Assembly (NCBI RefSeq): GCF_016861975.1
Contig: NZ_BOMB01000054.1
Location: 1-64,000, forward strand
Reading direction: 5' to 3'
From: Actinocatenispora rupis
GTDB lineage: Bacteria > Actinomycetota > Actinomycetes > Mycobacteriales > Micromonosporaceae
Length of the DNA: 64,000 nt
Shown piece after piece: positions 33,330 to 42,319 of this stretch; the first letter of the stretch is position 1, and every line of letters starts with the position of its first letter. The notes under the pieces were generated by a model. It was not told the origin of the DNA. It did no database searches and was given only the letters and a program-made list of their open reading frames with translations. Both the position numbers and the translations under genes were made by a program.

Positions 33330-33612
33330 CGTACGTCCGGCCGTGTCGGCGGACATCGACGCCGCGCGCGTCGACGAGTGGTCGAGTCGGAGTCGTCCGC
33401 GCCCCGGGCGGCGCCATGAGTCCCGCCGCATCCGGCGCCACGAACCACCCCGCGCTCCGGCCGGGTGTATGCCTTCCACCGGCCCGCCACCGCGCCCCGC
33501 AGGACGTTCCGCGCGTCGATGGTGTGCCAGCCGCCCGGGTCGCCCGGCGGACGATGTGCCCCGGTGCCGGTCCGGGACGGCACGCGCGGGTTCGGCCGGT
33601 ACGGCGGTGTTA

Positions 33613-33774
33613 GAGGTCCTAACAGAAAGGCGTCGGAAGGCTGGCGAGGCTCAGGGCGGGGCTGCCAAGGCGGAGGTGCAGTCGCATACCGGTGTTGTAT
33701 GCGACTGTGCCGACAACGTCGGCAGCGTCGTCCTGAGTCCGCCAGGCGCCGACAGTCCTTTCTGTTAGGACCTC
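33613..33774. mobile_element. 162-bp MITE-like element with TTA target duplication (IS5-type ends)
   Basis: Perfect 18-bp terminal inverted repeats, GAGGTCCTAACAGAAAGG at 33613-33630 and its inverse at 33757-33774, are flanked by TTA on both sides (33610-33612 and 33775-33777). A 3-bp TNA duplication is typical of IS5-family transposition. The interior encodes nothing and folds on itself: GGCTGGCGAGGCTCAGG pairs imperfectly with CCTGAGTCCGCCAGGC, and CAGTCGCATAC/GTATGCGACTG (from 33680) plus GCCGAC-AAC-GTCGGC (33710-33724) form inner hairpins. It sits directly upstream of a -10 hexamer (TAGGCT, 33776-33781) that spans the right TTA, separating that promoter from its -35 region. No transposase is in the window. 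Confidence 0.8.
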
Positions 33775-33787
33775 TTAGGCTGCCGGC

Positions 33788-33862
33788 ATGTCGCGCATCG
33801 CCTACAAGCTGCCCCTGTACGGGGTGGACACCGAGCGCGGCGACCTCGCTTCGATGCCGTGA
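33788..33862 (+). CDS. 24-codon open reading frame behind a leaderless promoter
   Basis: MSRIAYKLPLYGVDTERGDL, then ASMP and TGA. ATG 33788 lies exactly 6 nt after the -10-like TAGGCT, the same geometry as many real genes here, and the codon choice is good. It could be a small protein or leader peptide for the adenosine deaminase starting 67 nt later, or the stump of a gene whose promoter was hit by the MITE-like element. No homologue is recognised. Confidence 0.4.
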   Translation: MSRIAYKLPLYGVDTERGDLASMP

Positions 33863-33929
33863 CGCGACAGCGGATCCCGCTGCCCTCCCGTCACCGTCCA
33901 CGGCCATCCCGACCTTCCGGAGCGATCCC

Positions 33930-34934
33930 GTGTCCCTGCCCGACGTCATCCGTGCCCTGCCCAAGACCGACCTGCACCTGCACCTGGTCGGCTCGGCGTC
34001 CGTACCGACAGTGCTCGACCTGGCCCGCCGGCATCCGGCGGCCGGCATCCGACCGGACGCCGAGCACCTGCGCCGCTTCTACACGTTCACCGACTTCGCC
34101 CACTTCATCGACGTGTACCACGCCGTCGACCAGCTCGTACGCACGCCGGAGGACGTGACCGCGCTGATCGTCGGCGCCGCCCGGGATGCCGCGGCCAACA
34201 ACGTCCGGTGGGCCGAACTGACCGTCACCGCGAGCACCCATCTGGGGGTGGGGATGGATCCGGGCGCGCTCGCCGCGGCGATGGCGGCCGGCCGCGAGAC
34301 CGCGCTGCGCGAGCACGGCGTACGCCTCGGGTTCATCGTGGACACGCCCGCCGAGTACGGCCTGGATGCGGCCGACGCGACGACCGCCTTCCTGCGCCAC
34401 CACGCGCCGCCCGGTACGGTCGCGGTCGGGCTCGCCGGCCTGGAGCAGGCCGCACCCCGCGCCCTGTTCGCGCGGTACGTCGAGCAGGGGCGCGACCTGG
34501 GCTACCGCGCGGTCATCCACGCGGGCGAGTCGACCGGGCCGGACGCCGTCCGGTCGGCGCTGCACGACCTGCACGCGGACCGCATCGGCCACGGCATCGC
34601 CGCGGTCGCCGACCCCGAACTGCTCGCCCACCTCGCCCACACCGGTACGCCGCTGGAGGTGTGCCCGACGTCGAACCTGCGTACCGGGGTGGTGGCCGAT
34701 CCCGCGCGGCACCCGGTCGTCGAGCTGCTGCGCGCCGGGGTGACCGTCACGCTGGGGACCGACGACCCGGGCATGTTCGACACCAACCTGTGCCGGGAGT
34801 ACGGGTACGTGGCCCGGCTCGCCGGGTTGGACGCCCACGGGGTCGCCGGGATCGCCCGCGCCGGCGTACGCGCCTCGTTCGCCCCGGACGAGCTGAAACG
34901 CGACCTGCTCACCGAGATCGACGCCACCCTCTGA
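33930..34934 (+). CDS. Adenosine deaminase family protein
   Basis: 334 residues of the metal-dependent amidohydrolase (TIM barrel) family. Metal ligands H16 and H18 are in LPKTDLHLHLVGSAS, the third His in VIHAGEST (about 196), catalytic Glu in the same motif, His in DRIGHGIAAV (about 221) and Asp pair in LGTDDPGMFDTNL (about 277). The family block LEVCPTSNLRTG is present. Adenosine to inosine is the expected reaction, but adenine or aminodeoxyfutalosine deaminases are close relatives. GTG 33930 follows CGGAG; the frame extends far upstream without coding pattern. Confidence 0.88.
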   Translation: MSLPDVIRALPKTDLHLHLVGSASVPTVLDLARRHPAAGIRPDAEHLRRFYTFTDFAHFIDVYHAVDQLVRTPEDVTALIVGAARDAAANNVRWAELTVTASTHLGVGMDPGALAAAMAAGRETALREHGVRLGFIVDTPAEYGLDAADATTAFLRHHAPPGTVAVGLAGLEQAAPRALFARYVEQGRDLGYRAVIHAGESTGPDAVRSALHDLHADRIGHGIAAVADPELLAHLAHTGTPLEVCPTSNLRTGVVADPARHPVVELLRAGVTVTLGTDDPGMFDTNLCREYGYVARLAGLDAHGVAGIARAGVRASFAPDELKRDLLTEIDATL

Positions 34935-34952
34935 CGCGGTACGCCGCGGTCC

Positions 34953-34970
34953 GGCCCGTGCGCGCGGGCC
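34953..34970 (+). terminator. GC-rich stem-loop after the adenosine deaminase gene
   Basis: GGCCCG-TGCGCG-CGGGCC, with outer CCGCGG sequence able to extend the stem, 18 bp past the stop codon. No U-tract. Confidence 0.5.
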
Positions 34971-35076
34971 GCGGCTCACCGGCTCCGTCGGACGACGGTA
35001 CCGACGGGGCGCTGCGTGGCCGTCGGCAGTGCGGCGGGCCGGGGAACGCGCCGAACCGTTGGCGCGTCTCACTGCC

Positions 35077-35502
35077 ATGCCGAAGCATCCTGTCCGTCTC
35101 GCGGTGATCGCCGCCGTGGTCATAGCGGCCGTGGTCACGATCGGGCCCTGGCCGGTCGCGTCGCTGTGGCGGGGAAGCGGGATCCGCGGTCAGACGACGG
35201 TGGGGCCGACCTGCCCGGCCAGCAGCCCGGGGCACCCGTGCCCACCACCCGGGCACGTACGAGTGTGGTTGGTGCTGACCCGGCACGGCTGGCCCGGCGT
35301 CTTCGCGATCTCGCGCACCGACGCGGCCGGCAGGTTCCGGGTGGGTGTGCCGCCGGGCGACTACACGGTGCGCGTGGAATGGCCCGGCGCCGCCTTCGAC
35401 GGCTCCCCGTTCCCGGTCCTGCGGAACCCGGTGGTGCCGGTGCGGGTACGCCCGCACTCCTTCACGACCGTCCCGCTGGGGTTCGACTCGGGAATCCGTT
35501 GA
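35077..35502 (+). CDS. Exported or membrane-anchored protein with carboxypeptidase-regulatory-like domain
   Basis: 141 residues. An N-terminal signal/anchor helix ([22 protein letters not shown], about 6-27) precedes a Cys-containing segment ([15 protein letters not shown]; a possible disulfide) and a beta-sandwich ([44 protein letters not shown]) of the carboxypeptidase-regulatory-like/transthyretin type, ending in a surface-like strand. It is likely anchored or secreted. ATG 35077 is chosen over an upstream start because it begins the charged n-region. Function unknown. Confidence 0.72.
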   Translation: MPKHPVRLAVIAAVVIAAVVTIGPWPVASLWRGSGIRGQTTVGPTCPASSPGHPCPPPGHVRVWLVLTRHGWPGVFAISRTDAAGRFRVGVPPGDYTVRVEWPGAAFDGSPFPVLRNPVVPVRVRPHSFTTVPLGFDSGIR

Positions 35503-35621
35503 ACACACCGGTATCGAGGGGCCCACGCCCGCTGCGCTGACCGTCCGGTACGTGCAGACCGCCCGGAGCGTTGGTCGTTCGGGCGATGGCCGGTGCCACC
35601 GTCGTCGGGCAGCCTGGTCCC

Positions 35622-35867
35622 GTGTACCGACCGCGGATGCCCGACGAAGACTCCGTACCGGGCAAGCTCGTGCTGACGTTCACCGCGCTGCTGATGGGCG
35701 TCGGCGGCGGACTCTCCGCGTGCCTGCACGTGTCACTGCTGCTCGGCGTACCGCTGGTCGTGGTGGGGTGCCTGATCTGCGTCGTCGGCGTGGCGAGCCT
35801 GGTACGGCGGGTGCCGCTCGGCGACGCCCTCGCCCGCCGCGGCAAGGACGACAGCGGCCCCGCCTAG
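35622..35867 (+). CDS. Small two-helix membrane protein
   Basis: 81 residues from GTG 35622 (or 76 from ATG 35637). Two adjacent hydrophobic helices ([46 protein letters not shown]) and a basic tail. CAGCCT ends 6 nt before the GTG, which fits a leaderless start. The stop overlaps the stop of the opposing response regulator gene (shared CTAG at 35864-35867). Function unknown. Confidence 0.6.
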   Translation: MYRPRMPDEDSVPGKLVLTFTALLMGVGGGLSACLHVSLLLGVPLVVVGCLICVVGVASLVRRVPLGDALARRGKDDSGPA

Positions 35868-36505
35868 CGGGCGAGGTCGTGTTCCCAGGCCCAGGCGGCG
35901 ATCTCGACCCGGTTGCGCAGCCCGAGCTTGGTCTGCACCGCCGACACGTGGCTCTTGACCGTACTGAGGGAGATGAAGAGTTCGGCGCCGATCTCCCGAT
36001 TCGTACGGCCGCGCGCGATGGCGCGGACCACGTCGAGTTCCCTTTCGGACAAGGGATGCGGCTCGTGCCGGGGGCGTACGGCGGTGAGGTGGCGGAGCAG
36101 CCGGAGCGTGACGGACGGGGAGACGAGGGCGTCGCCGTGGTGCGCGGCGCGGACGGCTTCGACGAGCAGGGCGGGCCCGGCGTCCTTGAGGACGAAGCCG
36201 ACGGCGCCGCCGCGCAGCGCGCCGTGCACGTACTCGTCGAGGTCGAAGGTGGTGACCACGACGACCCGCAGCGGATCCGGTACGTCCGGGCCGGCGAGCG
36301 CGCGGGTGACCTCGATGCCGTCGATGCGCGGCATCCGGATGTCGACGAGGCACACGTCGGGGCGGAGCCGCCGGGCCTGCTCGACGGCCTCGACGCCATC
36401 GGCGGCCTCCGCGACGACGGTGATGTCCGGCTGGTCCTCCAGGATCATCCGCAGCCCGCCGCGGACCATCGCCTGGTCGTCGGCGACGAGTACCCGGATG
36501 GTCAT
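35864..36505 (-). CDS. NarL/FixJ family response regulator
   Basis: 213 residues. Receiver domain at 3-118 with the phospho-acceptor D55 ([12 protein letters not shown]), acidic pair D9/D10 and the conserved K in VLKDAGPA. The C-terminal LuxR helix-turn-helix is at about 145-205 ([48 protein letters not shown]). ATG overlaps the stop of the upstream kinase (ATGA, 36502-36505): a translationally coupled two-component pair. Confidence 0.95.
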   Translation of the reverse strand: MTIRVLVADDQAMVRGGLRMILEDQPDITVVAEAADGVEAVEQARRLRPDVCLVDIRMPRIDGIEVTRALAGPDVPDPLRVVVVTTFDLDEYVHGALRGGAVGFVLKDAGPALLVEAVRAAHHGDALVSPSVTLRLLRHLTAVRPRHEPHPLSERELDVVRAIARGRTNREIGAELFISLSTVKSHVSAVQTKLGLRNRVEIAAWAWEHDLAR

Positions 36506-37605
36506 GCCGGGTCCTGCGCGGGGAGGGTGGCGACGACGGACCAGCCGGCGCCGGTACGCGGGCCGGCGGACAGGGTGCCGCCGAGGGCCTCGACACGTTC
36601 GCGCATTCCGACCAGACCGTACCCGCCGGGGTGGCGTCGGGTCCGGGCCGGTGCGGCGTCGTCGGTGACCTCGACGGTCAGGCCGCGCCGGTCGCGGGTG
36701 ACGGTGACGGTGACGGCGGTGGCGCGCGGGGCGTGCCGCGCCACGTTCGTCAGCGCCTCCTGCACGATCCGGTACACGGTGGCGGAGGTGGCGGCGTCCG
36801 GTTCGCCGTCCGGCAGCGTCAACCGTACGGTCGGGCCGCGTTCGGCGAAGCGCGTCACCAGCTCCCGCAGGTCCTCGGTACGGGCGCTCGGTGCGTCGGC
36901 CGCGTCGCGCAGCAGCCCGACGACGCGCCGGATCGCGGTCAGCGCCTCGGCACCGGCCGTCTCGATGTCGGTCAGCGCGTCGTCGACCAGGGCCGGGTCG
37001 CGCCGGGCGGCGATGTGCGCGGCCTGCGCGGTGACCACGATCCCGGTCACGTGGTGGGCGACGACGTCGTGCAGCTCGCGGGCGAGTTCCAGCCGCTCCT
37101 CCCGGCGTACGGCGTCGGCGGTGGCGCGGCGGCGGGCCGCGAGCAGCCGCAACGGCAGCGCGACGGCGAGCGCCACGCCCAGCAGCAGCGCGCCGATCGC
37201 CGGTACCGCGGTCGACCCGGACGCGAGGCCGGTGAGCCAGCTCGCGGCGATGATGGCGACGGCGGCGCCGGCTGTACCGAGGGCGGGGCGCACCGGGCGC
37301 CGGAGTACCGCGGCGGCGGCGAGGACGGCGAGCGACAGCGCCATCGCGGGACTCGGCTCGCGCGGCAGCCCGGCGTACGCGGCGGCGCCGACCGTGGCGG
37401 CCGCCACCGCCAGCCCGAGCACCGTCGACGCGGGGCCACGGCGCCGCAGCAGTACGGTGCCGCACACCGCCGCGCCGGCGACCACGTCGACCACCCAGTA
37501 CGTGCCGCCCCAGCTGTCCGCGATCCGTACCGCCTGCACGGCGAGCATCGCCGCGACCGCGACGGCGAGCGCCACGTCCCCCGCGTACCGTCGGAACCGT
37601 TCCAC
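36502..37605 (-). CDS. Sensor histidine kinase (HisKA_3 type)
   Basis: 367 residues. Four or five N-terminal membrane helices ([17 protein letters not shown] ... [24 protein letters not shown]) without a large periplasmic loop suggest intramembrane sensing. The dimerisation/phospho-acceptor helix is [23 protein letters not shown] (about 172-194), and the ATPase domain has [17 protein letters not shown] and [20 protein letters not shown] 37605 follows TAACCT by 6 nt (leaderless). Coupled to the adjacent NarL-type regulator. Confidence 0.93.
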   Translation of the reverse strand: MERFRRYAGDVALAVAVAAMLAVQAVRIADSWGGTYWVVDVVAGAAVCGTVLLRRRGPASTVLGLAVAAATVGAAAYAGLPREPSPAMALSLAVLAAAAVLRRPVRPALGTAGAAVAIIAASWLTGLASGSTAVPAIGALLLGVALAVALPLRLLAARRRATADAVRREERLELARELHDVVAHHVTGIVVTAQAAHIAARRDPALVDDALTDIETAGAEALTAIRRVVGLLRDAADAPSARTEDLRELVTRFAERGPTVRLTLPDGEPDAATSATVYRIVQEALTNVARHAPRATAVTVTVTRDRRGLTVEVTDDAAPARTRRHPGGYGLVGMRERVEALGGTLSAGPRTGAGWSVVATLPAQDPA

Positions 37606-37723
37606 CCGGCCAGGTTACGCAGTCCCGGTCCGCGCCGAACCGGCCGAAAGAACGACCGGCGCGCCGCCGGTGCGTCCTTCCGGCCGATGCCCGCGTACGG
37701 GTGCGGCGCCGAGGATTCGTGCC

Positions 37724-38776
37724 ATGTCCGCACTCTCCACCGGCCCCGGGGCCGCCCTGCCACCGCCCACCGAACCCACGCCCGATCCGTTGCGTACCAA
37801 GGGATCCGGCGATCGTGCCCGGATCTCGGCGCTGGACGTGCTGCGCGGGTTCGCGCTGTGCGGGATCCTGCTGGCCAACGTGCAGCCGATCGCCAACGCG
37901 GGCGCGCGGATCCTGACCGCCCCGCTGACCGGCGCCGACTGGCCGGGCCTGCTGGTCGACCAGCGGTTCTTCCCGATCTTCTCGATGCTGTTCGGTGTGG
38001 GGTTCGCGCTGCTGCTCGGATCGGCCGGCGACCGCGTCGCGCGCCCCCGGATCGTGCTGCTGCGCCGGCTCCTCGTACTGCTGGCGGTGGGCCTGGCGCA
38101 CCACCTGCTGCTGTGGGAGGGCGACATTCTGGCCGTGTACGCCGTCGTCGGCCTCGTCGTCCTGCTGCCGTCGAGCTGGCCGCCGCGCTGGGCGGTCGCC
38201 GGCCTGGCCGCCGTACTGTTGGTCGTGCCGCTTCTCGCCGGGTACGGCTTATTCGCGCTGATTCCCGGGCTGTTCCTGCTCGGCGCCGCCCTCACCCGGT
38301 ACGGCGTGGTCGCCCGCATCGAGCGCTCCACCACCGTGCCGGCCGTACTCGGGCTCGGTCTGGTCGCCGGTGCCGTGCCGCTCGCGTGGTGGCAGGTACG
38401 GTCCGGCGGCTCGGGCGCGTTCGCCGCCGCCGGCCTCTGCACCGCCGGTGCGTACGTGTGCGCGGTGCTGGTGGCGCTCCGCACCCCGCTGCGACCCGTA
38501 CTCCGGGCGGTGTTCGCGCCGCTGGGCCGGATGGCGCTGACCAACTACCTGACCGCGACCGTCGTCGTACGGATCGTGGCGCCGCTGATCGGTGGCCGGC
38601 CCGAGGACTGGAGTACCGGCACGGTGTTGGCGGTCGCGGGGTCGATCCTCGCCGCGCAGTGGCTGCTGTCCACGCTGTGGCTGCGCCGGTTCCGGCAGGG
38701 GCCGCTGGAATGGTTGTGGCGCTGGGCGACCTGGCTGCGCCGCCCGCCGCTGCGCCGCGCCACCGGTGCGCGCTGA
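37724..38776 (+). CDS. DUF418 family membrane protein
   Basis: 350 residues. After a Pro-rich N-terminus the block [28 protein letters not shown] starts the heparan-alpha-glucosaminide-like/DUF418 membrane core of about eight helices, and the C-terminal [18 protein letters not shown] ... [19 protein letters not shown] is the DUF418 signature. The family is thought to be acyltransferase- or transporter-like; the substrate is unknown. GAGGAT ends 7 nt before ATG 37724. It is divergent from the histidine kinase gene, which may regulate it. Confidence 0.88.
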   Translation: MSALSTGPGAALPPPTEPTPDPLRTKGSGDRARISALDVLRGFALCGILLANVQPIANAGARILTAPLTGADWPGLLVDQRFFPIFSMLFGVGFALLLGSAGDRVARPRIVLLRRLLVLLAVGLAHHLLLWEGDILAVYAVVGLVVLLPSSWPPRWAVAGLAAVLLVVPLLAGYGLFALIPGLFLLGAALTRYGVVARIERSTTVPAVLGLGLVAGAVPLAWWQVRSGGSGAFAAAGLCTAGAYVCAVLVALRTPLRPVLRAVFAPLGRMALTNYLTATVVVRIVAPLIGGRPEDWSTGTVLAVAGSILAAQWLLSTLWLRRFRQGPLEWLWRWATWLRRPPLRRATGAR

Positions 38777-38824
38777 CCGCGCGGGTCGCTGACCGCGGGG
38801 AGCGCTGAGGGCGCGCTGACCGCG
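38772..38824. repeat. Short direct repeats after the DUF418 gene
   Basis: GCTGACCGCG occurs at 38772-38781, 38788-38797 and 38815-38824, the first overlapping the DUF418 stop codon. Each copy contains an in-frame or alternative TGA, so they may be slippage products of the gene end. The remaining gap to 39066 shows no gene. Confidence 0.45.
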
Positions 38825-39066
38825 GGGTGCGGCGCGTCGCGCGCCGACCGGGCAGGAGGGCGATTCCGGGCACGTGACGACCGATCGGGTGCATCGCCCC
38901 CTCCGGGCCGAGAGCGGCATCGACGTCGACGCGGGGTGACCGCGTCGCGTCCCCCGTACGAGCTACGGGCGAGTGTCCGCTTCGCGGGGACGATTCCGGC
39001 TCGTCCGGTCCGTAGCGTTCGGCGCAGCCGCGGCGGGTCGGCCGCGGATCCGGCGAGGGAGTCAGC

Positions 39067-39918
39067 GTGAAGGTGATCGGAAAGACCGTCCTGCAACTGG
39101 TGGCCGTGGTGGTGATCTCGGCCCTCGGCGGGCAGGCGCTGGCCGCGGTACAGGGGAAACCCTGGCTGATGCTCGCCGCCGGCCTGCTGACCGCCGCCGC
39201 CGCGGTCGCCGCGTACGCCGGGCTGGTGCGGCTGACCGAGAAGCGCCGGGTCGACGAGGTCGGCCGCACGGGCCTGGTCGGTGGCCTGAGCCTGGGCACG
39301 GTACTGGGCGTTGCGGTGTTCGCGCTGGTGGTCGTGAACATCTGGTTCCTCGGCTACTACCACGTGAACGGCCCGGGTCAGGTCGGCGGTGCGGTCGGCC
39401 TGTTCGGGTTCATGGCGGCGGCGGCGGTGACCGAGGAGCTGATGTTCCGTGGCGTGCTGTTCCGCGTCATCGAACGCCGCACCGGTACGTGGCTCGCGAT
39501 GCTGCTGACCGGTCTGCTGTTCGGCGCGTACCACCTGGCGAATCCGGACGCGAGCGTGTGGGGGGCGCTCGCGATCGTGGTCGAGGCCGGGAGCATGCTG
39601 ACCGCCGCGTACGTCGCGACGCGCCGGCTGTGGGTGCCGATCGGGCTGCACTTCGGGTGGAACTTCGCCGCCGCCGCCATCTTCAGTACCGAGGTGTCGG
39701 GCAACGGGTCCAACCACGGGCTGCTCGACGCGACGATGTCCGGGCCGTCGCTGGTCACCGGCGGCAGCTTCGGCCCCGAGGGCAGCCTGTACTCGGTGGT
39801 CTTCTGCCTGCTCACCGCGGTCGTGTTCCTGTGGGTCGCGCACCGGCGGGGCCGCATCGTACCGATGGGCGGCCAGCGGCTCGCCCGCCTCGAAGCCGCC
39901 ACTACGCTGCCACGGTGA
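39067..39918 (+). CDS. CPBP family intramembrane metalloprotease
   Basis: 283 residues with eight or so hydrophobic helices. The CAAX-protease-and-bacteriocin-processing motifs are intact: EELMFR (E123, E124, R128), FGAYH (about 152-156) and the later HFGWN. It is expected to cleave a membrane substrate; relatives act in prenyl-protein processing or bacteriocin self-immunity. GTG start preceded by GAGGGAG. Its stop overlaps the start of the following histidine kinase (GTGA, 39915-39918), so the three genes 39067-41725 form one operon. Confidence 0.9.
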   Translation: MKVIGKTVLQLVAVVVISALGGQALAAVQGKPWLMLAAGLLTAAAAVAAYAGLVRLTEKRRVDEVGRTGLVGGLSLGTVLGVAVFALVVVNIWFLGYYHVNGPGQVGGAVGLFGFMAAAAVTEELMFRGVLFRVIERRTGTWLAMLLTGLLFGAYHLANPDASVWGALAIVVEAGSMLTAAYVATRRLWVPIGLHFGWNFAAAAIFSTEVSGNGSNHGLLDATMSGPSLVTGGSFGPEGSLYSVVFCLLTAVVFLWVAHRRGRIVPMGGQRLARLEAATTLPR

Positions 39919-41069
39919 CCGGACTCCGACGCGTACCCGTACCGTGGCGCCGGATCGGCGCCGCGGTCTGGTACGCGCCGCTGGCGTTGCTGCTGCTGGT
40001 CGGCTCGCTCGTACCGTCGCTGCACAACTTCGGTACGCAGCTCGGCGGCGTCCCCGCCCACCCGTACGACGCGGTCGCGCTGGTGGCCATCGGGGTGCAG
40101 TGCCTGCCGCTGGTCGTGCGGCGCCGCTGGCCGGTCTGGTGCCTGGCGCTGGTGTCCGTCGGGTTCGCCGTCGACCAGCTCCGCGGCTACCACACGATGG
40201 CCGGCACCGCGCTGCCGATCGCGCTCGTCGCCGTCGGCGCCAACGCCGGCCGGCTCCGGCGCACCACCGCCCTCGCCTTCTCCCTAGCGTACGCGGGGCT
40301 CGCGGTGACGCTGGCGCGGGTCGGCCCCGGCGAGTCGGTCAGCGGGTACGTGATGTTCTACCTGGCGTGCGCGCTGGCCTGGGGGATCGGCACCTGGTGG
40401 CGCGCCACCCGGGCCGCGGAGGCCGAACGGCGCAGCCGCGTCGCCGAGGCCACCCGTACGGCCGAGCGCACCCGGATCGCCCGCGAACTGCACGACGTCG
40501 TCACCCACCACGTGACGGCGATGGTGGTGCAGGCGGAGGCCGCGCAGTACCTGACCGGCGCGCCGGAGCGGCTGAGCGAGACGCTCACCGCCGTCACCGA
40601 CACCGGCCGCCGCGCCATCACCGACCTGCGGCACCTGCTCGACCTGCTCGACCCGGGCCACGACGGCGACGCCCGGACCCCGCCCGCCGGCCGGCTGCGT
40701 ACGCTGGTGGACCAGACGCGGCGGGCCGGCCAGCCCGTCGAGTTCACCGAGCGGGGCACGCCGGCGGAGTCGGCCGGCAGCGCCGACCTCGTGGCGTACC
40801 GGGTTGTGCAGGAGGCGCTGACCAACGCGCTCAAGCACGCGCGCGGCAGCCGTACCGAGGTCCTGGTGCACCACGGCGAACGGGAGATCAGCGTGGAGGT
40901 CGCGACCGACGGCGCCGGCGCCCGCCCGGCCGTACCGGCGGGTGGTGGGCGCGGGCTCGCCGGCCTGCGCGACCGGGTGGACGTCCTCGGCGGCGACTTC
41001 ACCGCGGACGGCCGGCCCGACGGCGGCTTCGTCGTACGGGCGCGGATCCCGGCCGGGAAGGTGTCGTGA
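39915..41069 (+). CDS. Sensor histidine kinase (HisKA_3 type)
   Basis: 384 residues with six N-terminal membrane helices, then the H-box [27 protein letters not shown] (about 187-213) and an ATPase domain (VAYRVVQEALTNALKHARGS ... GRGLAGLRDRVDVLGGDF). It has its own leaderless-type promoter: TACGCT at 39903-39908 ends 6 nt before GTG 39915, inside the CPBP gene, so it can be read alone or with that gene. Overlaps the response regulator start by 4 nt. Confidence 0.93.
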   Translation: MTGLRRVPVPWRRIGAAVWYAPLALLLLVGSLVPSLHNFGTQLGGVPAHPYDAVALVAIGVQCLPLVVRRRWPVWCLALVSVGFAVDQLRGYHTMAGTALPIALVAVGANAGRLRRTTALAFSLAYAGLAVTLARVGPGESVSGYVMFYLACALAWGIGTWWRATRAAEAERRSRVAEATRTAERTRIARELHDVVTHHVTAMVVQAEAAQYLTGAPERLSETLTAVTDTGRRAITDLRHLLDLLDPGHDGDARTPPAGRLRTLVDQTRRAGQPVEFTERGTPAESAGSADLVAYRVVQEALTNALKHARGSRTEVLVHHGEREISVEVATDGAGARPAVPAGGGRGLAGLRDRVDVLGGDFTADGRPDGGFVVRARIPAGKVS

Positions 41070-41725
41070 CCGCGCCGATCCGGGTCCTGGTCTGCGACGA
41101 CCAGGTACTGATCCGGACCGGTCTCGCCACGATCATCGACGCGCAACGCGACCTGGAGACCGTCGGCGAGTGCGGCGACGGGCAGGCCGCGGTCGACCTT
41201 ACCGCCCGGCTGCGCCCCGACGTGGTCGTCATGGACGTCCGGATGCCGGTCCTGGACGGCATCCAGGCCACCCGGCAGCTGGCCGGCGCGGGCGTGCCGC
41301 ACCCGGTGAAGGTCCTCGTCGTCACCACCTTCAACCTCGACGAGTACGTCTACGAGGCGCTGCGCGCCGGGGCGAGCGGCTTCCTGCTCAAGGACGCGCC
41401 GCCGGCCCAGCTCCTGCACGGCATCCGTACCGTCGCCAGCGGCGCCGCGCTGCTCGACCCCGAGGTCACCCGCCAACTCGTCGGCCGGTACGCCGCGCGC
41501 ATCCGGCCCGCCGACCGCGCCGACCCCGACATCCCGCTCACCCCACGCGAGCTGGAGGTACTCCGGCTGCTCGCGGACGGCCGCTCGAACAGCGAGATCG
41601 CCGCCGCGCTGGTGATCAGCCCGGAGACGGTCAAGACGTTCGTGTCGCGGATCCTGACGAAACTCGACCTGCGCGACCGCGTCCAGGCCGTCGTCTACGC
41701 GTACCGTCGCGGCCTGGTCACCTGA
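41066..41725 (+). CDS. NarL/FixJ family response regulator
   Basis: 219 residues. Receiver with D57 (VVMDVRMPVLDG), D11/D12 and K in FLLKDAPPA; LuxR HTH at about 150-210 (LTPRELEVLRLLADGRSNSEIAAALVISPETVKTFVSRILTKLDLRDR). GTG 41066 overlaps the kinase stop (GTGA). Probable targets are the CPBP gene or other unlinked genes. Confidence 0.94.
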   Translation: MTAPIRVLVCDDQVLIRTGLATIIDAQRDLETVGECGDGQAAVDLTARLRPDVVVMDVRMPVLDGIQATRQLAGAGVPHPVKVLVVTTFNLDEYVYEALRAGASGFLLKDAPPAQLLHGIRTVASGAALLDPEVTRQLVGRYAARIRPADRADPDIPLTPRELEVLRLLADGRSNSEIAAALVISPETVKTFVSRILTKLDLRDRVQAVVYAYRRGLVT

Positions 41726-41737
41726 TCCGCCCGTACG

Positions 41738-42115
41738 TCAGCGGCGGCGCCGGTCGTACGCGTCCTGGGCGGCGAGCACGTCCGGCAGCGTCTCCTCGAC
41801 CAGCTGGTACAGCCGGCGGACGTGCCGGGCCATGCGCCGGCCGAGGTCGGTGAGCCGGTAGTTCACGTGCGGCGGGATGACGGGCAGCACCTCGCGCTCG
41901 ACCATGCCGTCGCGTTCGAGGGACTGGAGGGTGGACGACAGCATCTTCTCGCTGACGCCGTCGACCTCGCGGCGCAGCTCGGTGAACCGCCGGGTGCCGC
42001 CGAGCAACGCACCCAGTACGAGGACGCCCCAGCGGCTGGTGGCGTGCTCCAGCACCGGCCGCGACGGGCAGTTGCGGTCGAAGACGTTGCCGGGGCGCGG
42101 GGCGGTGGCTGCCAT
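41738..42115 (-). CDS. HxlR/DUF24 redox-sensing repressor (QorR-like)
   Basis: 125 residues. The winged HTH is complete (NCPSRPVLEHATSRWGVLVLGALLGGTRRFTELRREVDGVSEKMLSSTLQSLERDGMVEREVLPVIPPHVNYRLTDLGRRM). The single N-terminal Cys (C16 in DRNCPSRPVL) matches the sensing Cys of the QorR/YodB type, which is oxidised by quinones or diamide. ATG 42115 sits 10 bp from the palindrome CTTACC-GCT-GGTAAG, and the divergent target encodes a QorB-like quinone reductase. This is the same arrangement as qorR-qor2. Confidence 0.9.
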   Translation of the reverse strand: MAATAPRPGNVFDRNCPSRPVLEHATSRWGVLVLGALLGGTRRFTELRREVDGVSEKMLSSTLQSLERDGMVEREVLPVIPPHVNYRLTDLGRRMARHVRRLYQLVEETLPDVLAAQDAYDRRRR

Positions 42116-42124
42116 GCCGCCAAG

Positions 42125-42139
42125 CTTACCGCTGGTAAG
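42125..42139. promoter_or_regulatory. HxlR operator 1 (autoregulatory)
   Basis: CTTACC-GCT-GGTAAG, a perfect 6-bp inverted repeat just upstream of the HxlR start. A further half-site ACTTACC occurs at 42243-42249 next to operator 2. Confidence 0.65.
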
Positions 42140-42224
42140 TGACTGTGCACAGGTCAGGTAACGGCGAACACAACCGGTGCCGAACGCACCCGCTCTGAGC
42201 TGGGGTTTCACCTGGGTGTCCGAT

Positions 42225-42242
42225 ACTAACCCGAAGGTTAGT
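42225..42242. promoter_or_regulatory. HxlR operator 2 (quinone reductase side)
   Basis: ACTAACC-CGAA-GGTTAGT, a perfect 7-bp inverted repeat in the promoter of the QorB-like gene, with GGTTAG repeated again at 42271-42276. It resembles sites reported for QorR/YtfH-type regulators (spaced half-palindromes). Confidence 0.7.
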
Positions 42243-42319
42243 ACTTACCGATCGAAAGTTTGGCTCCTACGGTTAGTGGCGAACCACCCGAGACCAGGAC
42301 CGGAGAACCAGGAGCAGCC

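Larger units (their letters stand above)
33171..33929. other. 759-bp intergenic region carrying a repeat copy, a MITE-like element and a micro-ORF
   Basis: Between the quinone oxidoreductase and adenosine deaminase starts. It holds repeat copy C (33278-33329), the 162-bp inverted-repeat element (33613-33774) and a 24-codon frame behind a leaderless promoter (33788-33862). The remaining sequence (33330-33609) is GC-rich, with open frames only on antisense or low-complexity patterns, and shows no recognisable gene. Confidence 0.5.
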
